7,442 nt of DNA from Candidatus Nanohalarchaeota archaeon (lineage in GTDB: Archaea; EX4484-52; B79-G9), in assembly GCA_003660865.1 (NCBI GenBank), contig QMVA01000067.1, positions 1 to 7,442 on the forward strand, in the 5' to 3' direction. The translations under genes and the position numbers were made by a program. Positions 4,893-7,442 of this stretch are shown in pieces. The notes below the pieces were generated by a model. That model did no database searches and was not told the DNA's origin. It saw only the letters and a list, made by a program, of their open reading frames with translations. Every line of letters starts with the position of its first letter. Position 1 is the stretch's first letter.

Positions 4893-7378
4893 AGAACATA
4901 TCAATAGTCGTATTTATCGTATACGTAATTACACTAGTATTAATATCTACAGCACACAGCATCTTTATTATTGAATCACAGCGAACTTATCCGGAAGTTC
5001 TCACGTATGATGATGACTTCACCATCTGCGTCCAGATTAAAAAAGATCATGCCTGCCAGAAAGATACAATCAGCATCACATACACCTATGGCTCAGAAGA
5101 GGGCGAACTCTATCCACTCAAAGAGTATATCAATAGATATCACTTCAAGCTTGATGAGTTGCCAGAGACATATATCTGGTGCGGAGAAGCAACAGCTACT
5201 CACGAATACTCAATATACACAAACTTCACATGCCTTGACAGCCTGAATAATCCACGCATAGACCCCCATATTGATACAACATCATACGGCTACATATACA
5301 TTAATACAACCTCCTCATTTGAAAGCCAGCGCATTTTCGGTAAATACATTGGTGAACAAATAAATATCGCAGCATACCTGGAAGATACAGGCGACATCAC
5401 TTTGTACTACACTGTGTACAATATTAAAGATGGAATAATTCCATACATTCTAAAAGAAGAAATGCCCAAAACAGAAGGCCAGTACAAAGCCAATTTCACA
5501 ATACCACCTGATGCCCCGTATGGATTCATAGAACTGGAAGCAGAAGGTTATAACAAAAAAGGCGGAAGATTCATTTCATACGCTGCAATACCATATCGCT
5601 CAGAAATACACCTCCTTGGCGAGACAATAATGGGATCTACTATAGACCTCGCTCTTGACATTGACGTTGAATATGGCACAATAAACCATGTAATCACAAA
5701 AGTCATACTGCCAAACGGGACAGAAGAGAAAATAAACCTTGACCACGTAAATACAAGCACAGAATACACAATACCCATGCTCCCCGGCACATACACAATC
5801 GAATCAACAATAAATCACACAATTCTGGACAACGAAAAGACGATAACAACTTTTCACGTCAGGGAATACGAATTGGACATAGATAGTGGTATAATTGTGT
5901 ATGAACAGGGGGATACAGTCACAGTAAAGGTAGGGGTTATCAGTTCAAACGATACGGCTATAGATATGGAGATTAACTCCATTTGTATTGACCCCATCGA
6001 TAGTCCCCAGGACTGTTTCGATGACAGTGACACGATTGTTGAGAACAAATACCACAAATTAATATACTCAATTGACGATGACGCCCCAACAGGTGAATAC
6101 TCCGTTCATGTATCAGCAGAAGACAAATACGGTCTTAATTACAATGGCAATGAGTCATTCGTAGTCAATGAAAAGGACAGAACTGTCCTGTTCACAATAT
6201 TTCCTTCTGCGCATTTCGAAAAAATTAATTCAATGAATGCAACCGACAACGAATTCACAGTAACAAACATTGGAACTACAACAATGGATGGTATTTTACT
6301 CAGTATTGACTCAGGAGAATTAAGCAAATATCTCACTATCATCAAAACGAACTTTACAACAACTCTTGACCCGGGAAATGCAACAACATTTGCAGTAATA
6401 ATCCAGCCAGCTGACGATATGAAAAACAAACTGTACTACGGAAATATATCAATAACCTCAAAAGGAAAGATTCAGAAGCTTCCTGTCACCCTCGACATAT
6501 CACTTAAAGCAGAAATGACAATCATAAACAAAACAATATCTGTTGAAGCCCTGAAAGATAAAGAAAAAAATATATATGTCGTAATTGAAAACGCAGGTAC
6601 ACGCCCGCTTACAGGCATAACTGCCAATATGACAGGAGATATCAAGGAATATGAAGATGAGATTGAAACGCCGGATGAGATTACGCCTGGCAGGCGAAAG
6701 AATATAGGAATAACACTTAAGCCAATATCAAAAGTAGGGACATACAAAGGCGAACTTGAAATAAGCGCAGATAATGCCTCCGGGAAGGTTGAGATTACTG
6801 TAGAAGTGATTGAAGATTTTGAAACAGACATTGACGATGTCGATAAGAAACGAATAGCAATGAATACGCGCATGGATAAGTTAACAGGAGATACATCCTC
6901 TATAGAAAAGGATTTAACTGATCTGCAGGCAGAGATAACAGAGATGAAGAGCCAGTACTATAATGGTCAATATATAGAGGCAAAGTCCATGCTGACAAAA
7001 GTCATGAACAGAGCAGATAAAATTGATACTGCACTTGAACAATTAGAGTCAAGTAAAGCAACATGTGGAGATGGCAACTGCGACGACAGTGAAACATGCA
7101 CCAGCTGCTATAAGGACTGTAAAGATGAGCCCGAGTGCGCAGACGCAGATGAAAATTGCGATTATGATGGCGATTGCGAATGGGATGAAGACGAAGGCTG
7201 TTCATGCGAAGATTGCGAATCTGAAGATGACTGTACAGATGGAGATGGAGACGGCGGTGGCAGAAGCCCGATACTTATAATTATAGCAATTATAGTTGTC
7301 GTAATCATTGTAGCAGTCGTTGCGACTTCCCTCGTCCCTGACGACAATCCTCAAACCAAGCCACTTCCCCAAATGTAA
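4889..7378 (+). CDS. Large membrane-anchored surface protein with Ig-like domains and Cys-rich segment
   Basis: An 829-residue predicted extracytoplasmic protein held by a C-terminal membrane helix. Order of parts: signal peptide or signal anchor at about 5-24 (IVVFIVYVITLVLIS then TAHS); beta-rich ectodomain 25-430 without a recognised family; two Ig-like units of the CARDB/NEW3 type (COG1470-like) at about 432-540 (FTVTNIGTTTMDGILLSID) and 541-640 (VVIENAGTRPLTGITANMTG); coiled coil about 645-722; a Cys/Asp/Glu-rich block 726-783 starting CGDGNCDDSETCTSCYKDC; a GDGDGGG linker; membrane helix about 794-816 (ILIIIAIIVVVIIVAVV); and a short tail with few charges. The ectodomain has 15 N-x-S/T sequons, which fits a glycosylated archaeal envelope protein. 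No protease or glycosidase motif is evident, so adhesion or an envelope structural role is the best guess. The ATG overlaps the hemK2 stop. Codons are A/C-ending at first, more G-rich in places. Confidence 0.8.
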   Translation: MKNISIVVFIVYVITLVLISTAHSIFIIESQRTYPEVLTYDDDFTICVQIKKDHACQKDTISITYTYGSEEGELYPLKEYINRYHFKLDELPETYIWCGEATATHEYSIYTNFTCLDSLNNPRIDPHIDTTSYGYIYINTTSSFESQRIFGKYIGEQINIAAYLEDTGDITLYYTVYNIKDGIIPYILKEEMPKTEGQYKANFTIPPDAPYGFIELEAEGYNKKGGRFISYAAIPYRSEIHLLGETIMGSTIDLALDIDVEYGTINHVITKVILPNGTEEKINLDHVNTSTEYTIPMLPGTYTIESTINHTILDNEKTITTFHVREYELDIDSGIIVYEQGDTVTVKVGVISSNDTAIDMEINSICIDPIDSPQDCFDDSDTIVENKYHKLIYSIDDDAPTGEYSVHVSAEDKYGLNYNGNESFVVNEKDRTVLFTIFPSAHFEKINSMNATDNEFTVTNIGTTTMDGILLSIDSGELSKYLTIIKTNFTTTLDPGNATTFAVIIQPADDMKNKLYYGNISITSKGKIQKLPVTLDISLKAEMTIINKTISVEALKDKEKNIYVVIENAGTRPLTGITANMTGDIKEYEDEIETPDEITPGRRKNIGITLKPISKVGTYKGELEISADNASGKVEITVEVIEDFETDIDDVDKKRIAMNTRMDKLTGDTSSIEKDLTDLQAEITEMKSQYYNGQYIEAKSMLTKVMNRADKIDTALEQLESSKATCGDGNCDDSETCTSCYKDCKDEPECADADENCDYDGDCEWDEDEGCSCEDCESEDDCTDGDGDGGGRSPILIIIAIIVVVIIVAVVATSLVPDDNPQTKPLPQM
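7064..7237 (+). other. Cysteine/acidic-rich segment of the surface protein
   Basis: Encodes residues 726-783 with 14 cysteines. The first unit, CGDGNCDDSETCTSCYKDC, follows the 'CGxGxCxxxETCxxCxxDC' pattern known from many archaeal and bacterial surface proteins. The following stretch (ENCDYDGDCEWDEDEGCSC) looks like diverged versions mixed with DxDxDG-like loops that could bind calcium. It probably forms a disulfide-stabilised stalk just outside the membrane. The pattern match is seen; metal binding is inference. Confidence 0.6.
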
Positions 7379-7420
7379 ACAACAAGAAAAAGCAACGACA
7401 AAACATACATAGCAAAGGTT

Positions 7421-7434
7421 CCGGACATTTCCGG
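7421..7434. repeat. Small inverted repeat downstream of the surface-protein gene
   Basis: CCGGA and TCCGG pair around a 4-base loop, 43 bases after the stop codon. It is a possible transcript-end structure, but no T-rich tract follows before the window ends, so it may be meaningless. No other feature is visible in 7379-7442. Confidence 0.2.
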
Positions 7435-7442
7435 CTGTTGCA

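Noticed and set aside
6472..6873. 133-codon minus-strand Ser/Ile-rich frame
   Set aside because: Antisense to the Ig-like part of the surface protein, with no independent support.

Overview
This window looks archaeal. Six protein genes each have an A/T-rich TATA-like box centred about 23 to 29 bases before the start codon, and none of the six has a clear Shine-Dalgarno site, which is the layout of leaderless archaeal transcripts. The recognisable proteins fit: an archaeal-type HemK2/Mtq2 protein methyltransferase, a TrmJ-type tRNA methyltransferase, a DUF1616-like membrane protein, and a large surface protein with Ig-like domains and a cysteine-rich segment of the 'CGDGxCxxxETCxxC' kind. I suspect an uncultured or small-genome archaeal lineage (DPANN-like), but the sequence alone does not settle the taxon.

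Layout. Positions 1-490 hold no intact gene. They look like mobile-element debris: a short reading frame at 151-288 with a strong Shine-Dalgarno site, a hairpin typical of IS200/IS605-family ends (251-272, next to a TTGAT pentamer), and on the minus strand a degraded piece resembling the C-terminus of a TnpA transposase. Positions 493-3067 (minus strand) carry trmJ and, 34 bases downstream, a DUF1616-like membrane protein with three related extracytoplasmic beta domains. A bidirectional promoter region (3068-3170) separates trmJ from a small plus-strand membrane protein (3171-3476). That gene converges, with an 8-base overlap, on a minus-strand TPR-like helical repeat protein (3469-4173). A second bidirectional promoter region (4174-4253) drives the TPR-like gene and, on the plus strand, the HemK2/Mtq2 gene. 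This last gene overlaps by ATGA the start of an 829-residue surface protein (4889-7378) with signal peptide, Ig-like domains, coiled coil, cysteine/aspartate-rich segment and C-terminal membrane anchor.

How the genes relate. Two enzymes serve translation (tRNA 2'-O-methylation and, by homology, release-factor glutamine methylation). Two large proteins face the cell exterior, and one or two small genes are of unknown role. I see no defence, CRISPR or biosynthetic system, and no good evidence that the six genes form a single pathway. The most distinctive signals are (a) a DNA-strand asymmetry: from about 493 the plus strand is rich in A and C whichever strand is coding, so plus-strand genes use A/C-ending codons and minus-strand genes use G/T-ending codons; (b) the domain architectures of the two surface proteins; and (c) the consistent leaderless promoter spacing, including a TATA box inside the 3' end of the HemK2 gene.
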